Shown in pieces: positions 1 through 8,778 of a stretch of DNA of 64,000 nt. The stretch comes from Flammeovirga sp. OC4 (GTDB taxonomy: Bacteria; Bacteroidota; Bacteroidia; Cytophagales; Flammeovirgaceae): assembly GCF_000812565.1 (NCBI RefSeq), contig NZ_JTAM01000009.1, positions 146,526-210,525 on the forward strand. Reading direction: 5' to 3'. A model generated the notes under the pieces. The model had not been told where the DNA came from, searched no databases, and worked only from the letters and a program-made list of their open reading frames with translations. Each line of letters begins with the position of its first letter. The stretch's first letter is position 1. The position numbers and the translations under genes were made by a program.

Positions 1-126
1 TATTTATGGAGAGATGCTTCCAATATTGAAATTTGGGTAAAAAAATAATGCTTTTTGACGATCCATTTCTTATCTTATAGTTAACCAATTAGTATATATA
101 TTATCAATTAACTAAAGTATTCTGAA

Positions 127-447
127 ATGAAAACGTCAAAGGAAAAAGTACTATCATTTTTACAAACACACATCAGAGAATCAAAAGAAAGTACAAAAAC
201 CAATTTCCAAAATGTAGTACGACTCATGCATCAGCCTTACTTAAATGAAGGTATTGGAAAAGGTAGTGTGTTTGAAACTGAAAGTTCTCTCTTTGTTGTA
301 GGAGTAAAACTCCCTGCATTAAAATACAAAGGAAAAAACATCATCGGGTTAACTACTGATTCACCTTTCTACCGCTTCTTCAAAGACAAGAAAGATGGAG
401 ATGAAGTAAGATTCGGCAATGATATTGAGCACATCAAAATAATATAA
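127..447 (+). CDS. Small protein resembling the GreA/GreB C-terminal domain
   Basis: A 106-residue protein with no signal peptide or membrane segment. Its second half resembles the FKBP-like C-terminal domain of GreA: a GxGS strand near residue 43, then a TTDSP turn near residue 78 and a KKDGDEVRFG stretch followed by a final beta strand. In the genuine GreA of this window (8244-8714) the matching segments are SIDSP and KKVGE. The N-terminal 35 residues are Lys-rich and too short to form the GreA coiled coil, so transcript cleavage is not expected. A strong terminator follows at once. The family link is pattern recognition only. The protein could act on RNA polymerase as Rnk-type proteins do, or be unrelated. 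Confidence 0.55.
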   Translation: MKTSKEKVLSFLQTHIRESKESTKTNFQNVVRLMHQPYLNEGIGKGSVFETESSLFVVGVKLPALKYKGKNIIGLTTDSPFYRFFKDKKDGDEVRFGNDIEHIKII

Positions 448-454
448 AACATTG

Positions 455-490
455 AGCATCTATCCTCTAAGGGTAGATGCTTTTATTTTT
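455..490 (+). terminator. Intrinsic terminator after the GreA-like small gene
   Basis: A 12-bp stem (455-466 with 470-481, one G-U pair) closes a 3-nt loop and is followed by a T-rich run to 490. It separates the small GreA-like gene from the metal efflux genes. Confidence 0.85.
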
Positions 491-560
491 AACAATAATT
501 TGAATTCTTTTTATATTATTGCCTAACTGTTGCACATTATTAATTTCTATTTTTGTTGTA

Positions 561-1001
561 ATGAATAATGCAAAGCAATACATATCATTTTTTATATTAT
601 TAATCTATTCAATTGGAGTAGGACATACTTTTATTGAACATTCGGATTTTGATGTACATTGCTCAGCTGAGCAGAAGGGCTGCTGCATTGAAAATGATAG
701 TCAAGACCACAAGACATATAACTTCGTGAATCATTCTGAACTAGATTTGTATGATTTGTTAGCATGTCTTTTAGGTCACATTAATCATTCTGCCGTGGTA
801 GATACAAAGATCTCTACCGATAATGAAATGATCTTGAAAGCTCCGAAAGTAATCCGAGAAGCCATTGCTTTTTATATTCTTTGGAGTATTCCCAAAACAT
901 TTACAGAAGTAATCTCTCACTTCGTTGCTGATGATATCTCTGTAAAACCACTCCTCTATATTACCGGCTCCGGTAAACGTGGACCTCCTGTATTATTGTA
1001 A
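561..1001 (+). CDS. His/Cys-rich small membrane or periplasmic protein of a metal efflux operon
   Basis: The ATG at 561 is preferred because it is followed directly by a hydrophobic segment (residues 6-20); an upstream TTG at 519 would add 14 residues of poor quality. The 146-residue product has a signal-anchor-like N-terminus, then a His/Cys-rich stretch (HSDFDVHC, GCC, DHK, GHINHS) and ends in RGPPVLL. Short proteins with this layout and an RGPP-type tail commonly precede czc/cus operons in Bacteroidota, as I recall. Here it lies 142 bp upstream of the RND pump. A role in binding or sensing periplasmic metal is inferred from context and composition; no enzyme motif is visible. Confidence 0.6.
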   Translation: MNNAKQYISFFILLIYSIGVGHTFIEHSDFDVHCSAEQKGCCIENDSQDHKTYNFVNHSELDLYDLLACLLGHINHSAVVDTKISTDNEMILKAPKVIREAIAFYILWSIPKTFTEVISHFVADDISVKPLLYITGSGKRGPPVLL

Positions 1002-1143
1002 TTTCTTTTGATATATCATTTTTGACGCTTCTCTGAAAAGACTAGCCTTAATTGCTATATCCATTTTTTTATCTCACAGGTCAAAATAATAAGCTTTTTA
1101 CCTGAATGGGAATTTTATATACAATCAATAATACAGAAGAAAG

Positions 1144-4100
1144 ATGATAAGTAGTATCATATCATTTTCAATAAAAAATAAACTGGTTATTGGCGTTTTT
1201 ATCATGGCTTGGATTTGCGGTGGTATTTGGTCAATAACTAAAGTACCTGTTGATGCCGTACCAGACATCACCAATAATCAAGTACAAGTTATAACACAAG
1301 CTCCTAGTTTAGGAACTGAAGAAATTGAACAATTTATAACCTACCCTGTAGAATTGGCAATGTCCAATCTACCCGATGTGGAAGAAATACGATCGGTGAG
1401 CCGCTCAGGTTTATCACTTGTAACCATTGTATTCAAAGATGAGATAGGTACTTATCTTCCAAGACAATTAGTTGTTGAAAAACTGGCCGAAGTAAAGGAA
1501 AATATTCCTACCGGATTCGGAGAACCTTTTGTCGGACCAATTAGTACAGGACTTGGTGAAATCTATCAATATACAATAGAAGTTGATTCCGCTTACAAGG
1601 ACCAATATTCTTTAACAGATTTAAGATCTATTCAAGACTGGATCATCAGAAGACAGATGGCTATGGTGCCTGGAGTTGTAGAGGTCAATGCTTTTGGTGG
1701 TAATATTAAACAATATGAAGTGGCTGTCGACCCAGATGTGCTCAATGCAATGGACATCACTATTACTGATGTTTATAATGCTTTGACCTTGAATAATCAA
1801 AATTCAGGAGCTTCCTATATTGAAAAGAATCATAAAGCAAATTTCATTAAAGGAGATGGTTTAATACGTTCATTGGATGACATTAGAAACATTGTCGTTA
1901 AAAATGAAAACGGTATACCTGTACATATAGGTGATATAGCAAAAGTCCAATTTGGTAAGGCAGTAAGATATGGGGCACTAACCAAAGAAGGTGAAGGTGA
2001 AGCTGTGGGCGGTATGATTTTAATGCTCAAAGGAGCAAATTCTAATGAAGTAATCAAGGCTGTACAGGAAAGGGTAGAACTTATCCAACCCTCACTTCCC
2101 GACGGTGTTCGAATAAAGGAATTTCTTGCTAGGAATAAACTCATTGAAAAGACAACTTCAACTGTCTCCAATAACCTGATAGAAGGTGCTTTGATTGTGA
2201 TTTTTGTATTGGTACTCTTGCTTGGCAATTGGAGAGGAGGACTTGTAGTAGCATCTACGATTCCTTTATCACTGCTTTTTGCTTTTATGATGATGTACTT
2301 GTTTGATGTTTGGGCCAATCTAATGAGTTTAGGTGCAATTGACTTCGGGATTATTGTTGATGGGGCTGTTATTATTGTTGAATCAACAGTCTTCCTGATG
2401 CATAAAAAAGTAGTGAACAACCAAGGTTTGAATCAGGATCAAAAAAATGAGGTGAGCAAAATAGCTTCTACAAAAATGATGAATTCAGCCTTTTTTGGTC
2501 AATTAATCATCCTTATTGTATTTGCTCCAATACTCACTTTGGAAGGAGTAGAAGGTAAGATGTTCATTCCAATGGCATTGACGTTTATGTTTGCCATGAT
2601 TGGTGTGATGATCCTTTGTCTCACTTATGTACCAATGGTTTCTTCTCTTTTTATCAATGTCAAATATAAAAACAAGCAATCCTTTGGAGATAAAATCATA
2701 GCCTCAATAGAAAATGCATATGAGCCTATTTTATTACAATCTCTCGCAAAAGGAAAGTTTATTATTGTGGCTTGCATAACAGTATTGGGAGCTACATTCT
2801 ATATTTTCTCAACTTTAGGTGGGGAATTTATGACACAATTAGATGAAGGAGATATTGCATATCATGTTATTATGAAGCCGGGAACTTCTTTGGAAGAGAC
2901 CATTAAGGCTACAACGAAGATTGAAAATATCATGAAGGAAAATTTTCCTGAAATAGAACAAGTCATGAGTAGAATAGGTGTAGCAGATGTTCCTACTGAC
3001 CCTATGCCGATGGATGTCGCGGACTGTTTGGTTATTCTAAAACCTAAAAGTGAATGGACTAGTGCCACAACAAAACCAGAATTGATTCAAAAAATTAAAG
3101 AGAAAGTTTCAATGGTTCCAGGGATTAATTTTGAATTTACCCAGCCCATTGAAATGCGTTTTAATGAGTTGATTTCTGGAGTGCGAGAGGATGTTGCCAT
3201 TAAACTTTATGGAGAAGACTTGGATATTTTGGCAGAAAAAGCGGAAGAGATCAGTTCAATCATTAGTGATATAGAAGGTGTAGCAGATAAAAGAGTTGAA
3301 GCTACGGCAGGCTTACCACAAATTGTGGTACATTATAATAGAGATAAAGTTGCTCAATACGGCTTGAATATTAATTACCTCAATGATTTAGTACAAACAG
3401 CTTTTACTGGAAAATCTGCAGGAATGATTTTCGAAGGTGAGAGAAGGTTTGATTTAGTGGTGAGGTTCCAGAAAAGTAGAAGAAGTGATATTGATGATTT
3501 AAAGAATCTCTATGTAAACCTTCCAAATGGTCACCAAATTCCGCTTTATCAAATTGCTGATGTGGTATATGAGCCCGGCCCAATGCAAATCAGTAGAGAT
3601 AATACTCAACGTAGAACTTATGTTGGTTTGATGGTAAGAGGTAGAGATATTGAGTCTGTCGTAAATGACATAAAGGAAAAATTAGAGCAAGAACTAGTAT
3701 TGCCTGCTGGTTATTTTATTCGTTATGGTGGACAATTTGAAAACCTTGAAAGAGCCTCAAAAAAATTAAAAATCGTTGTGCCTATAGCACTTTTCTCCAT
3801 ATTCATCTTACTCTTTTTAGCTTTAAAATCAATAAAGGAGACACTTATGATTGCCATGGCAATCCCCTTTGCAACCATTGGTGGTATCATTTCATTGTGG
3901 CTTAGAGGAATGCCGTTTAGTATTTCTGCAGGAGTAGGTTTTGTGGTATTATTTGGTGTTGCAGTACTTAACGGTTTGGTTTTGATAGAAGGGTGGAATG
4001 AATTAAAAACCGAAGGAGTAGATAACTTAATGGAGCGTATAAAAATAGGTGCAAGACGTAGGATTCGTCCTATTTTACTCACTGCCTTAACCGATATATT

Positions 4101-5499
4101 AGGTTTCTTGCCAATGGCTATTTCCACTTCAGCAGGAGCAGAGGTGCAACAACCTTTAGCTACAGTTGTGATTGGAGGAATGATTACATCAACATTTTTG
4201 ACATTAATCGTTCTCCCTATTTTATATGCTATGATTGAAACATCAAGTGTAAAGAAAATGAACCCTAAACCGGTTATCGCATTATTTATAGGTGGTTTAA
4301 TCTTTATTACCGGTAATCAAACGTATGCTCAGGATACTCCAATCGTTTCTTCTTTGGATCAAGCAATTGCTATTGGTTTACAACAAAATGGTAATATAAA
4401 AATCGCTCATTCTGAAATTGAAATTGCTGAATTAGGAAAAAAGCAAGCAATAAGTATTCAAAAGACAGAAGTGACTTCCACTTATGGTCAATACAATTCT
4501 TTCAGAAATGATTTAGGTATTGAAATCTCACAACGTATTGAATTTCCTACCGTTTATTCTCGCCAAAAAGATTGGGCTAAGGAGAATACAATCGGAAGTG
4601 AATTGAAACTCAATATGACTCAACAGGAAGTGAAAAGGGAAATAAAAAAGGCTTGGTATCAATTAAGTTATTTGAATGAGCAATATGATTTGATGTTATA
4701 TCAGGATAGTTTATATCAAAGGTTTTTACATGCTTCCGCTATTCGTTTTGAAACAGAAGCCACCAACTATCTAGAAAAGGCTTCTGCTGAAACTCAAGTG
4801 ATGGAAATTGAGAATAAGTTGTTTGTTTTGAAGTCTGATATCACTATTCAGAAGAATACATTAAGGGTATTGTTGCAAGACACTTTGGGTTTACAATTCC
4901 AGCCCGAAAAATTGAAGAAAAAAAGTACTCTTAATTCTTATTCAATAGATCATAACCCCACTTTAGGTTTTGCTCAACAGCAAGTAAATATTGCTGAAGC
5001 AGCACAAAAAGTAGCTTCAGCAGAAATGCTTCCAGGCATAAAGCTAGGTTACTTTAATAACTCAATGAACGGGGTTCCACTTTCTAATGAAGGTGGCGTA
5101 GCCAATTCATCCAATCGTTTTCAAGGTGTGTCAGTCGGCCTAGCCATCCCCATTTTTTATGGCTCAAGCAAGGCAAAAGTCAACGCTTCAAAACTAAAAG
5201 CTCAAAATGCACTCACCCGTTCACAACAATATAAAATTCAATTAGAGGGTGATTATGTTCGACTTGAACAGCAGATCAATCAACTCAATGGAAGTTTGAG
5301 TTACTATGAAAATAAAGCACTTCCACAAGTTGATCACATCATTCAAAATGCTCAGAAAAGCTTTGAACATGGTGCCATTAATTATATAGAGTATTTCCAG
5401 AACATTAACCAAAGCCTGGATTTAAAATACAATTACCTTAAAACCCTAAATAACTTCAATCAAGCAATGATTGAGTTAGAGTACATTACAGGTCAATAA
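1144..5499 (+). CDS. Heavy-metal efflux RND pump (CusA/CzcA) fused to a TolC-like outer membrane factor
   Basis: 1451 residues. Residues 1 to about 1035 form a complete HME-type RND transporter with twelve membrane segments. The TM4 motif GAIDFGIIVDG carries the charged residues (D400, D406) used in proton relay, and MRFNELISGVREDVAIKLYG is characteristic of the family. Residues about 1064-1451 are a TolC/CzcC-type outer-membrane factor rich in long alpha-helical, Gln/Asn-rich stretches. Between them, residues 1039-1063 look like a classical signal peptide that begins with Met (codon at 4258) and ends in TYAQ. CusA-CusC fusions are known in Bacteroidota. The metal (Cu/Ag or Co/Zn/Cd) cannot be decided. 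The adaptor gene follows 12 bp downstream, so all three parts of the tripartite pump are encoded together. Confidence 0.93.
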   Translation: MISSIISFSIKNKLVIGVFIMAWICGGIWSITKVPVDAVPDITNNQVQVITQAPSLGTEEIEQFITYPVELAMSNLPDVEEIRSVSRSGLSLVTIVFKDEIGTYLPRQLVVEKLAEVKENIPTGFGEPFVGPISTGLGEIYQYTIEVDSAYKDQYSLTDLRSIQDWIIRRQMAMVPGVVEVNAFGGNIKQYEVAVDPDVLNAMDITITDVYNALTLNNQNSGASYIEKNHKANFIKGDGLIRSLDDIRNIVVKNENGIPVHIGDIAKVQFGKAVRYGALTKEGEGEAVGGMILMLKGANSNEVIKAVQERVELIQPSLPDGVRIKEFLARNKLIEKTTSTVSNNLIEGALIVIFVLVLLLGNWRGGLVVASTIPLSLLFAFMMMYLFDVWANLMSLGAIDFGIIVDGAVIIVESTVFLMHKKVVNNQGLNQDQKNEVSKIASTKMMNSAFFGQLIILIVFAPILTLEGVEGKMFIPMALTFMFAMIGVMILCLTYVPMVSSLFINVKYKNKQSFGDKIIASIENAYEPILLQSLAKGKFIIVACITVLGATFYIFSTLGGEFMTQLDEGDIAYHVIMKPGTSLEETIKATTKIENIMKENFPEIEQVMSRIGVADVPTDPMPMDVADCLVILKPKSEWTSATTKPELIQKIKEKVSMVPGINFEFTQPIEMRFNELISGVREDVAIKLYGEDLDILAEKAEEISSIISDIEGVADKRVEATAGLPQIVVHYNRDKVAQYGLNINYLNDLVQTAFTGKSAGMIFEGERRFDLVVRFQKSRRSDIDDLKNLYVNLPNGHQIPLYQIADVVYEPGPMQISRDNTQRRTYVGLMVRGRDIESVVNDIKEKLEQELVLPAGYFIRYGGQFENLERASKKLKIVVPIALFSIFILLFLALKSIKETLMIAMAIPFATIGGIISLWLRGMPFSISAGVGFVVLFGVAVLNGLVLIEGWNELKTEGVDNLMERIKIGARRRIRPILLTALTDILGFLPMAISTSAGAEVQQPLATVVIGGMITSTFLTLIVLPILYAMIETSSVKKMNPKPVIALFIGGLIFITGNQTYAQDTPIVSSLDQAIAIGLQQNGNIKIAHSEIEIAELGKKQAISIQKTEVTSTYGQYNSFRNDLGIEISQRIEFPTVYSRQKDWAKENTIGSELKLNMTQQEVKREIKKAWYQLSYLNEQYDLMLYQDSLYQRFLHASAIRFETEATNYLEKASAETQVMEIENKLFVLKSDITIQKNTLRVLLQDTLGLQFQPEKLKKKSTLNSYSIDHNPTLGFAQQQVNIAEAAQKVASAEMLPGIKLGYFNNSMNGVPLSNEGGVANSSNRFQGVSVGLAIPIFYGSSKAKVNASKLKAQNALTRSQQYKIQLEGDYVRLEQQINQLNGSLSYYENKALPQVDHIIQNAQKSFEHGAINYIEYFQNINQSLDLKYNYLKTLNNFNQAMIELEYITGQ

Positions 5500-5511
5500 A
5501 AAGAAATTACA

Positions 5512-6699
5512 ATGAATTACTATAAATATATTTTAGCTTGTCTCACTCTGGGATTAACAACATTGGGTTGTCAGTCTACTTCTAGTCATCAACATGAAAG
5601 CGATCAACATGCTCATAAAGAAGGAGAGCATGATGACCATGAAAATAAAGTGCATTTATCTTTGCTGCAATTTAAAAGCTTGAACATGCAGGTTGGTAAA
5701 ATTCCTGAAATCAATATCGGTGATTATGTTTTGACTAACGGATCATTGGAAGTGCCTCCTCAAAATGAGGCTTCTGTTACAGCTGTCATTGGAGCCAATG
5801 TCAAAAAAATTAATGTGATTGAAGGAGAAAAGGTGAAGAAGAACCAAGTTCTAGCATATCTAAATCACCCAAACCTAATCAAACTTCAAACTAATTATGT
5901 TACGAAGATGAATCAATTAATTTTTCTAGAAGAAGAGTTCAAAAGACAGAAAAAACTTTATGATGAAAATGTGGGTTCTGGTAGAGAATATCAAAAAGCT
6001 TCTTCCGATTTCTTCTCCACAAAAGGAGAGGTGAAAGGGTTAGAGGCTCAGTTGAGGATGCTTCATTTAAACCTGAACAAAATAAAAGAGGGATACATTT
6101 ATGAAAACGTTCCTGTAATTAGTCCTATGAGTGGGTACATCAAATTAGTTGAGGTAAAAACGGGACAGTATGTAGATCCTCAAAAAGAGATGTTTGAAGT
6201 GATCAATTTAGATGACATTCATGTCGATTTGATGGTTTTTGAAAAAGATATCTCTAAAATAAAAGTTGGACAAGATGTTTTTTTTACCACTGAAGTGAAC
6301 CCTAAACAGAAAATGAAGGCAAGTGTTTTCAACGTGGGAAAATCATTTGAAGAAGGCCCGAAAGCAATTCATCTACATGCAGATATTGACGGCAGTAAAG
6401 AAGGATTAATTCCTGGAACGTACTGTAAAGGGAAAATTATGATCAATAATACCTTCACTTCAGCACTTCCCGAAGAGGCTTTGGTAAAAGAAGGTGGGAA
6501 TATGTATTTTTTTACTGTTGATAATGAAGGAGGTAAATATTCATTTGAAGCACATAAAGTGATTACTGGCAGTAAAGACAATGGATATGTTCAGATTTTT
6601 TTTCTTGATGATTTCAATATGGATCAAAAAGTCGCATTAAACAACGCTTATTATTTAATGGCAGAAATGAAAAAGGCGGAGGCTGAACATCATCATTAA
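5512..6699 (+). CDS. Efflux RND periplasmic adaptor lipoprotein (CusB/CzcB family)
   Basis: 395 residues with a lipoprotein signal peptide (lipobox LTTLGC, Cys20). A His/Asp/Glu-rich stretch follows (residues 26-48), then a biotinyl-lipoyl-like half motif (GANVKKINVIEGEKVKKNQV), a coiled-coil hairpin (about 125-185), the second lipoyl half (VISPMSGYIKLVEVKTGQYV) and beta-barrel domains. The protein ends in AEHHH. The adaptor bridges the inner-membrane pump and the outer-membrane channel; the His clusters suggest metal capture for hand-over to the pump. It lies 12 bp after the pump gene and is followed by a strong terminator, so it closes the operon. Confidence 0.92.
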   Translation: MNYYKYILACLTLGLTTLGCQSTSSHQHESDQHAHKEGEHDDHENKVHLSLLQFKSLNMQVGKIPEINIGDYVLTNGSLEVPPQNEASVTAVIGANVKKINVIEGEKVKKNQVLAYLNHPNLIKLQTNYVTKMNQLIFLEEEFKRQKKLYDENVGSGREYQKASSDFFSTKGEVKGLEAQLRMLHLNLNKIKEGYIYENVPVISPMSGYIKLVEVKTGQYVDPQKEMFEVINLDDIHVDLMVFEKDISKIKVGQDVFFTTEVNPKQKMKASVFNVGKSFEEGPKAIHLHADIDGSKEGLIPGTYCKGKIMINNTFTSALPEEALVKEGGNMYFFTVDNEGGKYSFEAHKVITGSKDNGYVQIFFLDDFNMDQKVALNNAYYLMAEMKKAEAEHHH

Positions 6700-6720
6700 T
6701 ACTTTTTAGTTCTATTTTAT

Positions 6721-6761
6721 AAACGCACCTGAGGTTTTTATTATTTCGGGTGCGTTTTTTT
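6721..6761 (+). terminator. Intrinsic terminator of the metal efflux operon
   Basis: A stem of 14 pairs (6721-6734 with 6744-6757, the inner part containing G-U pairs) closes a 9-nt AT loop and runs into a T tract ending at 6761. Confidence 0.9.
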
Positions 6762-6916
6762 CAATTAAAGATCTTCATTCATTTTGGATAGCAGACAGTA
6801 AACAGAAGTTCAACAGTATTAAAACATTAAATCTTCCAAAACATAATTTCCTCTCAAACGGTTATTAAACTCCAAGAAATTATTAACTTTACAATAATTA
6901 TTATAAAGATTTGCGA

Positions 6917-7627
6917 ATGAGTAAAAAAATAGGAGCAAATAATTCATACTTCGGAAATATTAAAGAAGCATTCAATACATCCAAACATGGTCTGAAAATT
7001 ACTATCGACCACTTTAAAGATGCTTTGAAAAATGAAAGGAGAGATCCTATAGGAACCAGTGATGATAATTATTTTGAGAAACAAAATGCGATCGTAACAC
7101 TGAAATACCCTGAAGAGGTATTGCCTGTTCCTGATAATGGTAGATATAAATTAGATCTTGAGATAGATGATTGTATCGTTTGTGATAAATGTGCAAAAAT
7201 CTGTCCTGTAGATTGTATTGATATAGCACCGATCAAATCTTCGGAAGTGATTGGTGAGTGTTCTGATGGTACTCCAAAACGTATTTATGCCGCCAAGTTT
7301 GACATTGATATGGCAAAATGTCTCTTTTGTGGTTTATGTACTTATGTCTGCCCAACAGAATGCCTTACAATGACTAAATCATATGATTATAGTGAGTTAG
7401 ATATGCGTAGTCTAACGTATGGTTTTGCAAATATGTCTCCTGAGGAAGTGAAGGAGAAAAATAGACTTTATGATTTAGAACAAGAGAAAAAGAAAGCCGC
7501 CAAGTTAGGTACTACTGCTGCCAAAACTCCTGTTGCTAATATTGAAGAAAAGGAGGAGGAAGCAAAACCCGTGAAGAAAGCAGCTCCAAAACCGAAATTC
7601 AGACCAAAAGTGATCAAAAAGAAATAA
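6917..7627 (+). CDS. nuoI: NADH-quinone oxidoreductase subunit I (NuoI), 8Fe ferredoxin subunit
   Basis: 236 residues from the ATG at 6917; a TTG two codons earlier is less likely. Two [4Fe-4S] binding motifs are intact: CIVCDKCAKICP and CLFCGLCTYVCP. These carry electrons toward quinone in the peripheral arm of complex I. After the ferredoxin domain comes a long Lys/Ala/Pro/Glu-rich tail (last ~60 residues, ending PKVIKKK) not found in short bacterial NuoI. The gene overlaps nuoJ by one base (TAATG), so translation is probably coupled. No other nuo gene lies in the window: a metal efflux operon is upstream and greA is downstream of nuoJ. A TAACTTTA box at 6884 may be its promoter. Confidence 0.92.
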   Translation: MSKKIGANNSYFGNIKEAFNTSKHGLKITIDHFKDALKNERRDPIGTSDDNYFEKQNAIVTLKYPEEVLPVPDNGRYKLDLEIDDCIVCDKCAKICPVDCIDIAPIKSSEVIGECSDGTPKRIYAAKFDIDMAKCLFCGLCTYVCPTECLTMTKSYDYSELDMRSLTYGFANMSPEEVKEKNRLYDLEQEKKKAAKLGTTAAKTPVANIEEKEEEAKPVKKAAPKPKFRPKVIKKK

Positions 7628-8136
7628 TGATTGAACTAATAGTATTTTATTTTTTTATAGGGGTAATTGCATTATCATCTTTCGCTTTATTTTTCACAAA
7701 GAACGTTATCCATAATGCCGCTTACTTACTTTTTTCATTATTAAGTGTAGCAGGTTTATTTGTACTTTCAGGTGCTGATTTCATTGCTATTACTCAAGTG
7801 ATGGTTTATATAGGAGGTGTATTAGTCCTTTTATTATTTGGAGTGATGTATACCAAAAACTCTATTGATCATGAAATGGATAGTGGTTCAAAGAGAACTT
7901 TTATAGGCTTCTTATTTGGAGCAGTACTTTTTGGTATTTTGGCTTTTGGAATTTTAGAAGAAGACCTGGATAGAGATTATACAGTCAATAACGAAGGAAT
8001 TACATCTAATTTAGGTGTCAGTTTTATGACCGATCAGATCTTTGCATTTGAATTGACAGCTATCCTTTTATTAGTGGTATTAATAGGGACAGTTTTCGTA
8101 GCTGGTAAAGCTGATAAATCATTAGATAATCAATAA
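7627..8136 (+). CDS. nuoJ: NADH-quinone oxidoreductase subunit J (NuoJ)
   Basis: 169 residues with five predicted membrane helices. The third carries the conserved TQVMVYIGGVLVLLLFGVMY signature of NuoJ/ND6, the subunit beside the quinone chamber in the membrane arm of complex I. The start codon overlaps the nuoI stop. A terminator follows at 8194-8219 and then greA, so nuoK and the antiporter-like subunits are not in this transcription unit. Confidence 0.92.
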   Translation: MIELIVFYFFIGVIALSSFALFFTKNVIHNAAYLLFSLLSVAGLFVLSGADFIAITQVMVYIGGVLVLLLFGVMYTKNSIDHEMDSGSKRTFIGFLFGAVLFGILAFGILEEDLDRDYTVNNEGITSNLGVSFMTDQIFAFELTAILLLVVLIGTVFVAGKADKSLDNQ

Positions 8137-8193
8137 AATTCTTTCTAAATAATAGAAGAAGACATATATTTGTTTTCTTACACGATTATAATT

Positions 8194-8219
8194 CGATCTA
8201 ATTTATTTGGATCGTTTTT
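8194..8219 (+). terminator. Intrinsic terminator of nuoIJ
   Basis: Stem 8194-8201 with 8207-8214 (8 bp, one G-U), loop TTTAT, followed by T5. It lies only 24 bp before the greA start codon. Confidence 0.75.
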
Positions 8220-8243
8220 CATTTATAGATAAATATAAAACTT

Positions 8244-8714
8244 ATGGCACAAGTTACTTATTATACAGCTGAGGGCCTTCAAAAGTTATCAGACGAACTA
8301 AACGAGCTCAAAACGAAAGGGAGAGCTGATATTGCTCGTCAGATTGCAGAAGCGACAGATAAAGGAGATTTAAGTGAGAATGCTGAATATGATGCAGCGA
8401 AAGATGCTCAAGGCCATTTAGAAGCTAAGATTGCCAATTTAGCGAACCTAATTGCAAACGCAAGAGTTATAGATGAGTCAAAATTAGATAACTCAAAAGT
8501 TGGTATTCTTTGTACTGTTAAGATTAAAGCTCCAACAGGTGCAGAGATGTCTTATACATTAGTATCAGCTAAAGAGGCGAATGTTAGAGAAAATAAAATT
8601 TCAATTGATTCTCCTATTGCACAAGGTTTAGTAGGTAAAAAAGTAGGGGAGATTGCTGAAGTAAAAACTCCTAGAGGAATGATGAAATTTGAGATCTTAG
8701 ATATTTCTCTATAG
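8244..8714 (+). CDS. greA: Transcription elongation factor GreA
   Basis: 156 residues, the normal GreA length. The N-terminal coiled-coil hairpin carries the acidic tip DKGDLSENAEYDAAKDAQ (about residues 44-61), which inserts into the RNA polymerase secondary channel and stimulates cleavage of backtracked transcripts. The C-terminal FKBP-like domain has the ISIDSPIAQGLVGKKVGE signature. This is the canonical copy in the window, in contrast to the two divergent GreA-like proteins at 127-447 and 54014-54475. It is monocistronic: a terminator lies upstream and a strong bidirectional terminator lies downstream. Confidence 0.97.
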   Translation: MAQVTYYTAEGLQKLSDELNELKTKGRADIARQIAEATDKGDLSENAEYDAAKDAQGHLEAKIANLANLIANARVIDESKLDNSKVGILCTVKIKAPTGAEMSYTLVSAKEANVRENKISIDSPIAQGLVGKKVGEIAEVKTPRGMMKFEILDISL

Positions 8715-8736
8715 ACCTCCAATTAAAGCATAAAAA

Positions 8737-8776
8737 TAAAGGGTGATACAAATGAATGTATCACCCTTTATTGTTT
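8737..8776. terminator. Bidirectional terminator between greA and purU
   Basis: A perfect 14-bp inverted repeat (8737-8750 with 8757-8770, loop AATGAA), with an A-rich left flank and a T-rich right flank. It can end both the greA transcript and the leftward GH3-purU transcript. Confidence 0.93.
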
Positions 8777-8778
8777 TA

